In this document: one piece after another, positions 1-8,063 of the stretch
Position numbering within the stretch: the first letter of the stretch is position 1
How the letters are laid out: every line of letters starts with the position of its first letter
Source: an uncultured Bacteroidales bacterium
GTDB taxonomy: Bacteria > Bacteroidota > Bacteroidia > Bacteroidales > UBA932
Direction of reading: 5' to 3'
Assembly (NCBI GenBank): GCA_905233345.1
Contig: CAJODQ010000002.1
Span: 19,861-83,860, forward strand
DNA length: 64,000 nt
Position numbers and translations under genes: made by a program
The notes under the pieces: model-generated
The model's input: only the letters and a program-made list of their open reading frames with translations
Told to the model about the DNA's origin: nothing
Databases searched by the model: none

Positions 1-564
1 CGGAGCTTCAGCGGGAGCTTCTTCTGCAGGGGCTTCAGCTTCTGCAGCAGCGGCAGCGGCCTCTTCGGCAGCAGCCTTGGCAGCGGCCTCAGCGGCAGCT
101 GCGAGCTCAGCTTTCTTCTTGGCGATGGCTTCGGCGCGCTCTTCGTTGACCTTGGCCTCAGCCTTGACGGCTGCTTTGGCGGCCTCAACGGCGGCGTTGG
201 CGATGGTCTGCTTCTTCGAAGCGACCTTACCATCTTTCTGGGACTTCCAAGCGGCGAAGCGGCGGTCGGCTTCCTCCTGGGAGAAAGCGCCCTTGGCCAC
301 ACCACCCTGCAGGTGTTTCTTCAGCAGAACACCCTCATAGGAGAGGATACGGCGGGCTGTGGTGGTCGGCTGGGCACCTTTGTTGAGCCAGTCGAGGGCT
401 TTGTCACCGTCGAGGACGATGGTAGCGGGATTGGTGTTCGGGTTGTAGAGGCCGATCTGTTCGATCAGACGGCCGTCGCGCGGAGCGCGTGCGTCAGCAA
501 CGACAATGTGGAAATACGCGTAGTTCTTTTTGCCGTGACGCGAAAGGCGGATCTTAACTGCCAT
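1..564 (-). CDS. rpsP: 30S ribosomal protein S16, partial (3' end outside window)
   Basis: Structural protein of the small ribosomal subunit. The translation begins [20 protein letters not shown] and continues with the S16 signatures [16 protein letters not shown] and [12 protein letters not shown], so the S16 fold occupies about residues 1-85. After it comes a long Lys/Ala/Glu tail, increasingly pure Ala-Glu-Pro towards the window edge; long S16 tails are typical of Bacteroidota. The frame is still open at base 1, so 188 codons are visible and the C-terminus is missing. A good promoter lies upstream at 635-664. Identity is certain; the full length is unknown. Confidence 0.96.
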   Translation of the reverse strand, partial: MAVKIRLSRHGKKNYAYFHIVVADARAPRDGRLIEQIGLYNPNTNPATIVLDGDKALDWLNKGAQPTTTARRILSYEGVLLKKHLQGGVAKGAFSQEEADRRFAAWKSQKDGKVASKKQTIANAAVEAAKAAVKAEAKVNEERAEAIAKKKAELAAAAEAAAKAAAEEAAAAAAEAEAPAEEAPAEAP

Positions 565-634
565 TTTGCAATTGCTTTAAGTTAGTAATCAGTTCAATAA
601 TTGTAACTTCCCTATCTTCTCGAGAAAGGGCTTG

Positions 635-664
635 CAAAGATACGGATATTTTTTGAATTACAAA
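635..664 (-). promoter_or_regulatory. Bacteroides-type promoter for rpsP
   Basis: On the minus strand TTTG (661-664) is followed after 18 bases by TATCTTTG (635-642), matching the -33 TTTG and -7 TAnnTTTG elements of the Bacteroidota primary sigma factor. The rpsP start is 70 bases downstream, leaving room for a leader that could carry translational control. The promoter lies in the short gap after the murF stop codon. Confidence 0.75.
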
Positions 665-668
665 TTTT

Positions 669-1994
669 TTATAAAGCATCCACGACGCGCGGCATGTGCT
701 TGCCGTTGGAGCCCTTGATGAGGATGGTGCAGCCACTGAGCGGGTTCTCCGTCACATAGGCTTTCAGGGACTCGATGTCGGGGAAGGCCCGGAACTCCGC
801 CTTGTCGCCCTTCAGGGCCTGTGCAGCGCCGGTGAATTCCTGGCCCACCAGGAAGACTTTCGGGGCTGTGGCGACGGCCTGCTCCAGGACGGCGAGGTGC
901 TCGGCGGCGGAATCCTCGCCCAGTTCGAGCATGTCGCCCAGCATCAGCACTTTGTTGCTGAAGTCCGTACCGGCGAAATTGTTCAGTGCGGCCTTCATGC
1001 TGGAGGGGTTGGCATTGTAGGCGTCGATGATCAGCGTGTTGCGTTCCGTCTTGACGAGCTGGCTGCGGCTGTTGGAGGGCGTATAGGCCTCGATGGCTTC
1101 CACCATACTGCGGAACGGCACGTCGAAATAGCTGCCGACGGCCAGGGCGGCCATCACGTTGTCGGCGTTGTAGTCGCCGATCAGGTGCGTCGCGATCGTG
1201 ACAGTCTGGCCGTCGTGCTCCATCTCAAGGGTCAGGTAGGGCGATTCGGCCGTAGCGGGGAGGATACGGACACCCTGCTCCTTGACGCCGTAGTTGCGGG
1301 TGATGAGGCCGGGACGGCTCGCCACCATCTCGCACAGGGTCGGATTGTCGGCATTGTAGAAGACGATGCCGCCCTTCTGACGCAGGTGGTCGTAAAGCTC
1401 GCCTTTGGTCTTCTTGACACCGTCGAATGAACCGAAGCCCTGCAGGTGCGCCTTGCCCACCGTGGTGATCAGGCCACAGGTGGGCTGGGCAATCTGCGTG
1501 AGATCCGCAATCTCGCCCGGTGCGCTGGCGCCCATTTCCACGACGCCGAGTTCGGTGTGCTCGTCGAGGCGGAACAGCGTGAGCGGCACACCGATATGGT
1601 TGTTGAAATTGGCCTGGGTGGCCACGATATGGAATTTCTGAGCCAGGACAGTCGACACCAGTTCCTTGGTAGTCGTCTTGCCGTTGGTGCCGGTGATGCC
1701 CACGACCGGAATGTCGAACTGCATGCGGTGGTAAGCGGCCAGCTGCTGCAGCATGGACAGCGTATTCTGCACCACGATGCATTTGCGGCCCTTGTAGTTC
1801 GTGCCTTCCAGCAGGAAGCGGTCGACGATGGCATACTTGGCGCCGGCTTTCAGGGCGTCTTCCGCAAAGTCGTTGCCATCGAATTTCTCACCTTTGAGCG
1901 CGAAAAACATCACGCCTTCCTTGATCTGACGGCTGTCCGTCGTGATCCCCGTACACTTTTTATAGAGTTCGTACAACTCTTCTACTGCGATCAT
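669..1994 (-). CDS. murF: UDP-N-acetylmuramoyl-tripeptide--D-alanyl-D-alanine ligase
   Basis: Cytoplasmic Mur ligase that adds D-Ala-D-Ala to the UDP-MurNAc-tripeptide, completing the peptidoglycan stem peptide. The 441-residue product has an N-terminal substrate domain (TTDSRQIKEGVMFFALKG, about 19-36), the Mur-ligase P-loop GITGTNGKTTTK at 99-110, and the downstream motifs VVEMGASAPGEI and IIDAYNANPSSM. The start at 1994 (MIAVEELYEL) was chosen because the frame stays open upstream only by running antiparallel-free into dut sequence with no family similarity. It follows dut by 8 bases and is the last gene of the flippase-dut-murF operon. Confidence 0.95.
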   Translation of the reverse strand: MIAVEELYELYKKCTGITTDSRQIKEGVMFFALKGEKFDGNDFAEDALKAGAKYAIVDRFLLEGTNYKGRKCIVVQNTLSMLQQLAAYHRMQFDIPVVGITGTNGKTTTKELVSTVLAQKFHIVATQANFNNHIGVPLTLFRLDEHTELGVVEMGASAPGEIADLTQIAQPTCGLITTVGKAHLQGFGSFDGVKKTKGELYDHLRQKGGIVFYNADNPTLCEMVASRPGLITRNYGVKEQGVRILPATAESPYLTLEMEHDGQTVTIATHLIGDYNADNVMAALAVGSYFDVPFRSMVEAIEAYTPSNSRSQLVKTERNTLIIDAYNANPSSMKAALNNFAGTDFSNKVLMLGDMLELGEDSAAEHLAVLEQAVATAPKVFLVGQEFTGAAQALKGDKAEFRAFPDIESLKAYVTENPLSGCTILIKGSNGKHMPRVVDAL

Positions 1995-2002
1995 ATCGGT
2001 TG

Positions 2003-2437
2003 CTATTTTTTTCCTGTTGATCCAAAACCGCCGCTGCCGCGCTGGCTCTCTTCCAGCACGTCCACCGGCTCCCATTCCACCGTTTCGTGCCGCGCCACGA
2101 CCATCTGGGCGATCCGTTCGCCCGCTTCGATGGTGAAGGGCTCGTTCGAGAGATTCACCAGAATCACCTTGATCTCGCCCCGGTAGTCCGCATCGATGGT
2201 GCCCGGCGCATTGACAATCGAGATGCCGTGCTTGGCAGCCAGGCCGCTGCGGGGACGCACCTGCGCTTCATAGCCGGCCGGCAGCTCGATGTGGAGGCCG
2301 GTCGGAATCATGGCCCGCTCCAGCGGGGCCAGCGTCACCGGCTGTTCCAGGTTGGCCCGCAGGTCCATGCCCGCGGAGTAAGGGGTGGCGTAAGACGGAA
2401 GGTCGAACGGCGAATGATTGACGATCTTTACTTTCAT
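2003..2437 (-). CDS. dut: dUTP diphosphatase (dUTPase)
   Basis: Hydrolyses dUTP to dUMP and pyrophosphate, keeping uracil out of DNA and feeding dTMP synthesis. The 144-residue protein is the usual size of the trimeric family and shows its motifs: SAGMDLRA (21-28), [11 protein letters not shown] (61-71), [17 protein letters not shown] (79-95) and the C-terminal Gly-rich arm [10 protein letters not shown] that closes over the active site. Its ATG overlaps the flippase stop codon by four bases (ATGA), so translational coupling is likely. A TATCTTTG box at 2463-2470, inside the end of the flippase gene, could give dut-murF an extra promoter (inference). Confidence 0.96.
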   Translation of the reverse strand: MKVKIVNHSPFDLPSYATPYSAGMDLRANLEQPVTLAPLERAMIPTGLHIELPAGYEAQVRPRSGLAAKHGISIVNAPGTIDADYRGEIKVILVNLSNEPFTIEAGERIAQMVVARHETVEWEPVDVLEESQRGSGGFGSTGKK

Positions 2438-3909
2438 GCGACGGTTCTTCTTTTTTGCAGCGCAAAGATAACAAATGCGACACCAATATACAGCAGCACA
2501 AAGGCGGAATGTACCAGGATTTTCAAACCGAGTCCCATGTCGGGCAGCAGGGCGGACAGGCCCCAGACGCCCAGGCCCGCGGCCACCAGCAGCAGCACGA
2601 CGCCCCAGTTGTACGGGATCGGGTAGTGCTTGCGCCCGAGGGCGGCGGTCAGCACCAGCATGGTCAGATAGCTGGCGATGTGGCCCCAGGCCGCGGCGTG
2701 GTAGGAGTAGCGCGGCATGAAGATGACATTCACCACGATGGTCACCACCAGGCCCGCGAGCGTGATCCACACCGCATAGCCCGTCTTTTCAGAGAGCTTG
2801 TACCAGATATTGACGTTGAACAGGATGCCGGTGATGACATACGCCATCAGCATGATGGGCGTGATGTCGAGTCCCACGCGGAAGTCCTTGCCCAGAATGA
2901 GGCCGATCTCGTCCATGAAGAGCATCAGGACTACAAAGCCGAACATGCAGAAGGCCGTGAAATAGTTCAGCACGTCGGCATAGATCTTCTTGCTGCCCTT
3001 GTCGCGTTCGCGCTGGAAGAAGAAGGGCTCCGCTGCATAGCGAAACATTTGCACGAAGAGCTGCATGATCACGGCCAGTTTCACGGCAGCCTGGTAGACG
3101 CCCAGGTCGGCCCGCCAGTTCACGGGATCGGCATTGCAGAAGCGCATCAGCACGCGGTCAAGCACGTCGTTCATGATGCCCGGGAGGCCGGCGATCATCA
3201 ACGGCAGGGAATAAATCAGCAGGCGGCGGATCAGTGCGCTGTCGAGCCGGAAGGTGAGCTTCAGCAGTTCCGGCGCGATGAGCACCAGGCACACGATGCA
3301 GCTGACCAGGATGGCGAAGATGGGATAGGTGAAGTCGGGCGTGGCGCTGACGAAGCGGGTAAGCCACAGCCAGGAACCTTCCGCAAAGCGGGCGGCCAGC
3401 ACCAGGTAGAGCAGCAGGTTGACGCCCAGCTCGGTCAGGATTTTGACGGTCTTGATGACGGCGAACTTCAGGGCCTTGTGCTCATGCCGCAACTTGGCGA
3501 AGAGGATGGCGGTGGTGCAGTCGATCAGCAGGATGAGTCCGCAGTAGACGATGATGTGGCTGAAGCCCGCATAGCCCATGGCCGTGGAAATGCCGCCCGA
3601 GAAGAGGGCCACGATGGCGAAGAAGCAGGCACAGACGCCGAACACCGTCACGAAGGCATTCGAGAAGACCCGGTCCGGGTCGGCCCCTTCTTTCGTGGCA
3701 TAGCGGAAACAGCCCGTTTCGAGGCCGAGGGTCAGCACGACCTGCAGCATCGCGATATAGGCCATGAACTCCGACATCACGCCGAAGTCAGACTGGGTCA
3801 GGACACGGGTATAGAGCGGAACGAGGGCGAAGTTGATGATCCGGGCCAGGATGGTACTCAGCCCGTAGATGGCGGTTTCGCCGGCCAGTTGCTTGATGGG
3901 ATTTGCCAC
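2434..3909 (-). CDS. Oligosaccharide flippase family (MATE/MOP) membrane protein
   Basis: A 491-residue polytopic inner-membrane protein with about 12-14 hydrophobic segments. The N-terminal [20 protein letters not shown] and the following [20 protein letters not shown] are typical of polysaccharide/lipid-linked sugar flippases (Wzx/MurJ-like superfamily). The start codon is GTG (3907-3909); there is no in-frame ATG upstream. A TATTTTTG -7 box lies at 3928-3935. Being first in an operon with dut and murF suggests a role in envelope precursor export, but the substrate (lipid II, O-antigen or other) cannot be told from sequence. Confidence 0.85.
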   Translation of the reverse strand: MANPIKQLAGETAIYGLSTILARIINFALVPLYTRVLTQSDFGVMSEFMAYIAMLQVVLTLGLETGCFRYATKEGADPDRVFSNAFVTVFGVCACFFAIVALFSGGISTAMGYAGFSHIIVYCGLILLIDCTTAILFAKLRHEHKALKFAVIKTVKILTELGVNLLLYLVLAARFAEGSWLWLTRFVSATPDFTYPIFAILVSCIVCLVLIAPELLKLTFRLDSALIRRLLIYSLPLMIAGLPGIMNDVLDRVLMRFCNADPVNWRADLGVYQAAVKLAVIMQLFVQMFRYAAEPFFFQRERDKGSKKIYADVLNYFTAFCMFGFVVLMLFMDEIGLILGKDFRVGLDITPIMLMAYVITGILFNVNIWYKLSEKTGYAVWITLAGLVVTIVVNVIFMPRYSYHAAAWGHIASYLTMLVLTAALGRKHYPIPYNWGVVLLLVAAGLGVWGLSALLPDMGLGLKILVHSAFVLLYIGVAFVIFALQKRRTVA

Positions 3910-3959
3910 TTGGATGGAGATTATCTACAAAAATACGAAATAATCATTAATTTTGGGAT

Positions 3960-4655
3960 ATGAAACGTATTCTGATTTATGCGGCAGCCGCACTGATTCT
4001 GCTGGCTGGCTGCAAAGGCAACAAAGAACAGGCGCCCGCCCCGGATGAAACTCAGGCCGAGGAGGCGCAAACCACCGAAACAACCCAGGAGGAAAGCACC
4101 ATGAAAGAGACCCCTGCCGCTCCCGCCGACAAGTGGGCGGAACTCGGCGACGAACCGACACTGAAAATCAAGACCACCGACGGCACGATGACCGTCAAAC
4201 TTTATGCGGACACCCCGCTGCACCGCGACAATTTTGTGAAACTGGCGAAAAAAGGATTCTACGACGGCATCCTGTTCCACCGCATCATCAAGGGATTCAT
4301 GATCCAGGGCGGTGACCCGCTGACCAAGGACACCACGCAGGTAGCCATGTACGGCACCGGCGGCCCGGGCTACACCATCCCGGCCGAGATCCTGCCGAAC
4401 CACACCCACAAGAAAGGCGCGCTGGCAGCCGCCCGCCGCGGCGACCAGGCCAACCCGGCCAAAGCCTCGTCCGGCTCCCAGTTCTACATCGTGCAGGATG
4501 CCGAGGGCTGCAAGCACCTCGATGGGGAATACACCATCTTCGGTGAAGTGATCGACGGTCTGAACGTGGTCGACAAGATCGCCGCCGAGCGCACCGACTT
4601 CCGCGACCGGCCCCTCCGCAAGGTCGAAATTATTTCCATCACTCCGGCCGAATAA
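3960..4655 (+). CDS. Cyclophilin-type peptidyl-prolyl cis-trans isomerase, lipoprotein
   Basis: Predicted extracytoplasmic protein-folding enzyme. A signal peptide ends in the lipobox LLAGC with Cys18 as lipidation site. A Glu/Thr/Gln-rich linker (about 20-55) precedes the cyclophilin domain (about 65-228), recognised by FVKLAKKGFYDGILFHRIIKG, FMIQGGDP, SGSQFYIVQ and a final DGEYTIFGEVIDG. The catalytic Arg of FHRII is present. A -7 box TAATTTTG (3948-3955) ends four bases before the ATG, so the transcript is probably leaderless. A second lipoprotein of this family lies at 31391-32071. Function as a foldase is by family. Confidence 0.93.
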   Translation: MKRILIYAAAALILLAGCKGNKEQAPAPDETQAEEAQTTETTQEESTMKETPAAPADKWAELGDEPTLKIKTTDGTMTVKLYADTPLHRDNFVKLAKKGFYDGILFHRIIKGFMIQGGDPLTKDTTQVAMYGTGGPGYTIPAEILPNHTHKKGALAAARRGDQANPAKASSGSQFYIVQDAEGCKHLDGEYTIFGEVIDGLNVVDKIAAERTDFRDRPLRKVEIISITPAE

Positions 4656-4675
4656 TTTTTTCTTCCGAAAAAAGT

Positions 4676-4693
4676 TTGGCACACCCTTTGCTT
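4676..4693 (+). promoter_or_regulatory. Sigma-54 (-24/-12) promoter
   Basis: TTGGCACACCCTTTGCTT matches the sigma-54 consensus (TGGCAC, then TTGCW). The invariant GG (4678-4679) and GC (4690-4691) are separated by exactly 10 bases. Predicted transcription start is about 4702-4703. No protein gene starts downstream on this strand; a terminator follows within 80 bases. rpoN itself is present at 15889-17301. A TTAACCTA/TAGGTTAA inverted repeat (4691-4699 with 4719-4727) straddles the predicted start and could be an operator. Confidence 0.7.
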
Positions 4694-4701
4694 AACCTAG
4701 A

Positions 4702-4781
4702 GACAAATAGTTTTTTCATAGGTTAAGTTTTAGGTTAAAAGAATTAGGCGCTCCGTCCGGCACATCGGTGAGCGCCTTTTT
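4702..4781 (+). ncRNA. Candidate sigma-54-dependent small RNA
   Basis: Inferred from position only: a near-perfect sigma-54 promoter at 4676-4693 is followed at once by a strong intrinsic terminator at 4747-4781, with no start codon leading to a plausible reading frame between them. The predicted RNA is about 80 bases: an AU-rich 5' part holding two direct repeats, TAGGTTAAG (4719-4727) and TAGGTTAAA (4731-4739), then the terminator stem. The unpaired repeats could be target-pairing seeds. It matches no RNA family that I recognise. Confidence 0.5.
4747..4781 (+). terminator. Rho-independent terminator
   Basis: GGCGCTC (4747-4753) pairs with GAGCGCC (4770-4776), a seven-base GC-rich stem, followed directly by TTTTT (4777-4781). 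It would end both the predicted small RNA and any read-through from the cyclophilin gene. Confidence 0.8.
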
Positions 4782-4791
4782 CTGTGTTTAC

Positions 4792-4900
4792 TGGGGCTCT
4801 GCCCCACCCGAGCCGTAGGCGAGAGCACGACCAGCGGGAGTAAACCCTGCCGCTACGGCCTGCTATCGCACAACGCTCACACAACGGCCTCCGCTAGCGG
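4792..4900. other. Hairpin-rich noncoding tract
   Basis: Several inverted repeats are packed between the terminator and the end of pgm: TGGGGC/GCCCCA (4792-4806), GCCGTAG (4812-4818) with CTACGGC (4853-4859) enclosing a second AGCGG/CCGCT stem, and the palindrome CCGCTAGCGG (4891-4900). No plausible reading frame is seen. It may terminate the pgm operon on the minus strand, or be a structured repeat element; neither is proven. Confidence 0.4.
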
Positions 4901-4915
4901 CTGATGCCGCGGGAA

Positions 4916-6268
4916 TTATACAAACTGTTCGATGATGCTGCGGGCGGCGGCGATCTTTTCGTCGAGCATGGCGCGGGTGGTGGCTTCGCAGAGGAAACGG
5001 AGGTAGGGTTCCGTGTTCGAGGGGCGAACGTTGAACCACCAGTCCTTGAATTCGACGCGGTAGCCGTCGAAATCGTAGAAAGCCAGCGGCTTCTCGGCCT
5101 CGGAGAAATGTGCCTTCACGGCATCCATGGCCGCCTGCTTGTTCTCGACCCGGAAGTTGATCTCACCGGAGTTCTCGTAGTGCTTGATCTCGGCGATTTT
5201 CTCGGAGAACTTGATCCCCTGCTTCTTCAGCTTGGCCACGATGTTGAGCACCATAATACCGGCCAGCAGGCCACTGTCGCTGTAGAAGAAATCGCGGAAG
5301 TAGTAGTGACCGGCCACTTCGCCGCCCCAGATGCCACCGAGTTCGCGAAGCTTCGGTGCGGCGTAGGCGCGACCCACCCGCCACATGGCGATCCGGGCGC
5401 CCTGCGGCTCGAGGTACTCCGCCACGGACTTGGAGCTACGGATGTCCTGCAGCACGATGCCCTTCTCCCCTTTCTCTTTGATGAAATACTCGCCCAGCAG
5501 CGCGATGATCAGGTCGGGTGCGATAAAACTGCCCGTCTCGTCGATGAACATCACGCGGTCGGCGTCACCGTCGTAGATGACGCCCACATCACACTTGCGC
5601 GCGATGACCAGTTTCTGCAGGTCGACCACGTTTTCGGGCTGGAAGGGATTGGCCTCGTGGTTCGGGAAACTGCCGTCCAGGGTATCATAAAGATAGATGG
5701 GCTGCTCGCCGAAGATGTGATGGACGAAGATCGACGCCATGCCGTTGGAGCAGTCCATGCCGATGGTCAGGTTGGAGAAATCCTGCTTGAAGCTGTTGAG
5801 GAAGGCCACGTACTCGTCGCGGACGTTGTAGTCGCAGACCGTGCCGCGCTGGGCGGCAGACGGCGTGGGACGGCCCTCGAGGATCCACTGCTCGATGGTG
5901 CTCAGGCCAGAATCGTAGCCCACGGGCAGAGCCAACTCCCGGGAAATCTTCAGGCCGTTGTCGTCTTTCGGGTTGTGGGAGGCCGTGATCTGGATGGAGG
6001 CCTTGAAACCGTGCTTGGCCGTCACGTAATAGACGAAGGGCGTGGTGCTCAGGCCCAGGTCGCAGACCTCGGCGCCGGCGTCGAGCAGGCCGTTCAGAAC
6101 GGCATCGTGGAGCGCCGGTGATGAGAGGCGCATGTCGCGGCCCAGCAGGATACGGCGCGTGCCCAGCAACTCGGGGACAAAATATGCGACTTTATAGGCG
6201 ATGTCCGTGGTCAGATCGGTGCCGAAACGGCCGCGGATGTCATAGGCATGGAATGCTTTCAGCTTCAT
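4916..6268 (-). CDS. Phosphomannomutase/phosphoglucomutase
   Basis: Interconverts hexose 1- and 6-phosphates for nucleotide-sugar synthesis in the cytoplasm. The 450-residue protein has the alpha-D-phosphohexomutase features: N-terminal FHAYDIRGRFG, the phosphoserine loop TASHNP (95-100, catalytic Ser97), the Mg-binding loop DGDADR (233-238), the sugar-binding GGEVAGHYYF, and the phosphate-binding RPSNTEPYLRF near the C-terminus. The family includes ManB, Pgm and GlmM; the sequence favours the ManB/AlgC-like dual-specificity group, but the exact substrate is uncertain. It sits 11 bases after def in the ruvX-def-pgm operon. Confidence 0.92.
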   Translation of the reverse strand: MKLKAFHAYDIRGRFGTDLTTDIAYKVAYFVPELLGTRRILLGRDMRLSSPALHDAVLNGLLDAGAEVCDLGLSTTPFVYYVTAKHGFKASIQITASHNPKDDNGLKISRELALPVGYDSGLSTIEQWILEGRPTPSAAQRGTVCDYNVRDEYVAFLNSFKQDFSNLTIGMDCSNGMASIFVHHIFGEQPIYLYDTLDGSFPNHEANPFQPENVVDLQKLVIARKCDVGVIYDGDADRVMFIDETGSFIAPDLIIALLGEYFIKEKGEKGIVLQDIRSSKSVAEYLEPQGARIAMWRVGRAYAAPKLRELGGIWGGEVAGHYYFRDFFYSDSGLLAGIMVLNIVAKLKKQGIKFSEKIAEIKHYENSGEINFRVENKQAAMDAVKAHFSEAEKPLAFYDFDGYRVEFKDWWFNVRPSNTEPYLRFLCEATTRAMLDEKIAAARSIIEQFV

Positions 6269-6279
6269 GGATATCGTTG

Positions 6280-6837
6280 TTATTTGTCGGATTTCACACG
6301 ATAGCGGGGGTGTACATTGCCCTTGGCGATATTGACCAGCTTGCCGGCGATCATCTTCTTGCGGATGGGAGTCGCACGGTCGACGAAGAGGACGCCATCG
6401 AGATGGTCCATCTCGTGCTGGATCATGCGGGCGGCAAAACCTTCGAAATCTTCCTCCACTTCCTCAAAGTCGGTATTGACATAGCGCACGCGGATGCGGG
6501 CCGGCCGGGAGATCGAGGCATCGACGTTGGGAATGCTCAGGCAGCCCTCTTCATAAGACGAAGACTCTTCGCTTTCGAAAGTAAACTGCGGATTGATCAT
6601 CTCGCGATGGAAACCCTTCAGTTCGGGATAGCGGTCCACCAGGTCGTTGCCGTCCACCACCAGGATGCGGCGCGACACACCTACCTGGGGCGCAGCCAGG
6701 CCGCAGCCGTCGGCATGGTGCATGGTTTCGACCATGTCGTCGATGAATTTTTTGAGGCCTTCGCGGTCGTCGAGGGGCGACAGCTCGGCTGCCGTACGTA
6801 GCACTTGGGAGCCATATAAATAAATAGGAAGTATCAT
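6280..6837 (-). CDS. def: Peptide deformylase
   Basis: Metalloenzyme that removes the formyl group from the initiator Met of new proteins. All three family motifs are present in the 185-residue protein: GCGLAAPQVG (44-53), EEGCLSIP (96-103, metal ligand Cys99) and QHEMDHLDGVLF (140-151, metal ligands His141 and His145, catalytic Glu142). The start ATG lies one base after the ruvX stop codon, so the two are cotranscribed and probably translationally coupled. Confidence 0.97.
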   Translation of the reverse strand: MILPIYLYGSQVLRTAAELSPLDDREGLKKFIDDMVETMHHADGCGLAAPQVGVSRRILVVDGNDLVDRYPELKGFHREMINPQFTFESEESSSYEEGCLSIPNVDASISRPARIRVRYVNTDFEEVEEDFEGFAARMIQHEMDHLDGVLFVDRATPIRKKMIAGKLVNIAKGNVHPRYRVKSDK

Positions 6838-6838
6838 G

Positions 6839-7258
6839 TCAGTTATCAGTTTTACGGTCGAGATAGGTTTGCAGGATCAGGGCCGCGCTCACCTTGTCGA
6901 CGGCGGCCTTATCGCGGCGGTCCATCTTCTTCACGCCGCCGTCGATCATCGCCCGGTGGGCGAGGACGGAGGTAAAGCGCTCGTCTTCGAGCGTGATGGG
7001 TACCGCCGGGAAATGTTTTTTCAGCAGATTCAGAAAAGCATCGACGTAGGCGGCCGCCTCGGAGGGCTTGTTGTCGAGGTTCATGGGGTAGCCCACGACG
7101 AAACGTTCGATCGTTTCCGCTTCGGCATACTTTTTCAGATAATCTATTATCTTTGCAGACGGAACAGTCTCCAGGGCGGAGGCGAAAATGCGTAGCGGAT
7201 CGCTCACCGCGACCCCCACGCGCTTTCTTCCATAATCGATGCCTACGATTCTGTCCAT
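6839..7258 (-). CDS. ruvX: YqgF/RuvX family RNase H-fold nuclease (putative Holliday junction resolvase)
   Basis: The 139-residue protein begins MDRIVGIDYGRKRVGVAVSD, the first catalytic Asp strand of the RNase H fold, and carries VVGYPMNLDN, LEDERFTSVLA and the C-terminal DKVSAALILQTYL with the last acidic residue. The family has been linked both to Holliday junction resolution and to pre-16S rRNA 5' processing; the company of def favours a translation-related role (inference). It opens the ruvX-def-pgm operon. The -7 box TACCTTTG at 7263-7270 ends four bases before the start codon, so the mRNA is probably leaderless. Confidence 0.93.
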   Translation of the reverse strand: MDRIVGIDYGRKRVGVAVSDPLRIFASALETVPSAKIIDYLKKYAEAETIERFVVGYPMNLDNKPSEAAAYVDAFLNLLKKHFPAVPITLEDERFTSVLAHRAMIDGGVKKMDRRDKAAVDKVSAALILQTYLDRKTDN

Positions 7259-7262
7259 AATG

Positions 7263-7270
7263 CAAAGGTA
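7263..7270 (-). promoter_or_regulatory. -7 promoter box (TACCTTTG) of ruvX-def-pgm
   Basis: Exact TAnnTTTG match on the minus strand, four bases before the ruvX ATG. No clear TTTG is seen at the -33 position. The arrangement predicts initiation at or next to the start codon. Confidence 0.5.
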
Positions 7271-7280
7271 ACGAAAATCT

Positions 7281-8063
7281 ATGGCAAATAAAGAAAGAAA
7301 ATTCGACAGGCACCAGCTCTTCTCCTACCTGGTTTTCGGCGTGGTGGTGATGCTGTTGACCTATCTGCTCGTTGCCCATACTCCGCTCAAGCGTTCCATC
7401 CCCGGCTATCCTTCCGAGAAGACCCAGCTGGCCGCCATCGAAAATTACCGCAAGATCGACTCTCTCGAACGGGTCATCGACCTGTGGGCCTTTCAGGTGG
7501 CCAATATCCAGCGGGTGATGACGGGACGCGAGGCCCTGCCCCTCGACTCCATGCGCCTGGCGCGCGTCGAAACGACGGTCGATCCTGACCAGCTGGAAGT
7601 CTTTGAGACCAGCGACTCGCTGCTGCGGGCCCAGGTCGAACAGATCGACGCCCAGCAGCAGTCCCGCCCTGAGCCCGAACGGATCGAAGCTCTGCGCGAC
7701 GTTTCTTTCAAAACCCCGATCAAAGGTACGCTGGGAGAAGGTTTTCGCCCGGGCGGCAGCCACCCTTACGTGGAAGTGACGGCGCCGGCCGGCACGACTT
7801 TCTCCGCCATCCTCGACGGCATCATCGTTTCGGCGGAATGGAACGAACGCGAAGGCTGTACCCTCTGGATGCAGCACAAAGGTGACCTGACCACCATCTT
7901 CCGCCAGGCCGGCAAGCTCACGCACAGCGTGGGCGAACAAGTCAAGGCCGGCACGACGCTGGGCACCGTGCGGGAAACCGGCGAGCTGTCGAACGCCCAC
8001 GTCCTGATCGAGCTTCGTTACAAGAACCAGCCGGTCGACCCAACCCTCTACATCAAATTCTAA
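7281..8063 (+). CDS. M23-like (LytM) domain membrane protein, probably catalytically degenerate
   Basis: A 260-residue protein with one N-terminal membrane segment (about 13-31), a helical stretch (about 50-130) and a C-terminal LytM/M23 fold: GEGFRPGGSHPYVEVTAPAGT, LWMQHKGDLTTIFRQ, VKAGTTLGTV and HVLIELRYKNQPVDP. Active M23 enzymes use HxxxD and HxH zinc motifs. Here the first reads HPYVE and the second HVL, so a ligand Asp and the final His are replaced; the domain probably binds rather than cuts, as in amidase activators (inference). It is the first gene of an operon with dxr, rseP and a DUF4837 gene, and its stop overlaps the dxr start (TAATG). Confidence 0.8.
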   Translation: MANKERKFDRHQLFSYLVFGVVVMLLTYLLVAHTPLKRSIPGYPSEKTQLAAIENYRKIDSLERVIDLWAFQVANIQRVMTGREALPLDSMRLARVETTVDPDQLEVFETSDSLLRAQVEQIDAQQQSRPEPERIEALRDVSFKTPIKGTLGEGFRPGGSHPYVEVTAPAGTTFSAILDGIIVSAEWNEREGCTLWMQHKGDLTTIFRQAGKLTHSVGEQVKAGTTLGTVRETGELSNAHVLIELRYKNQPVDPTLYIKF

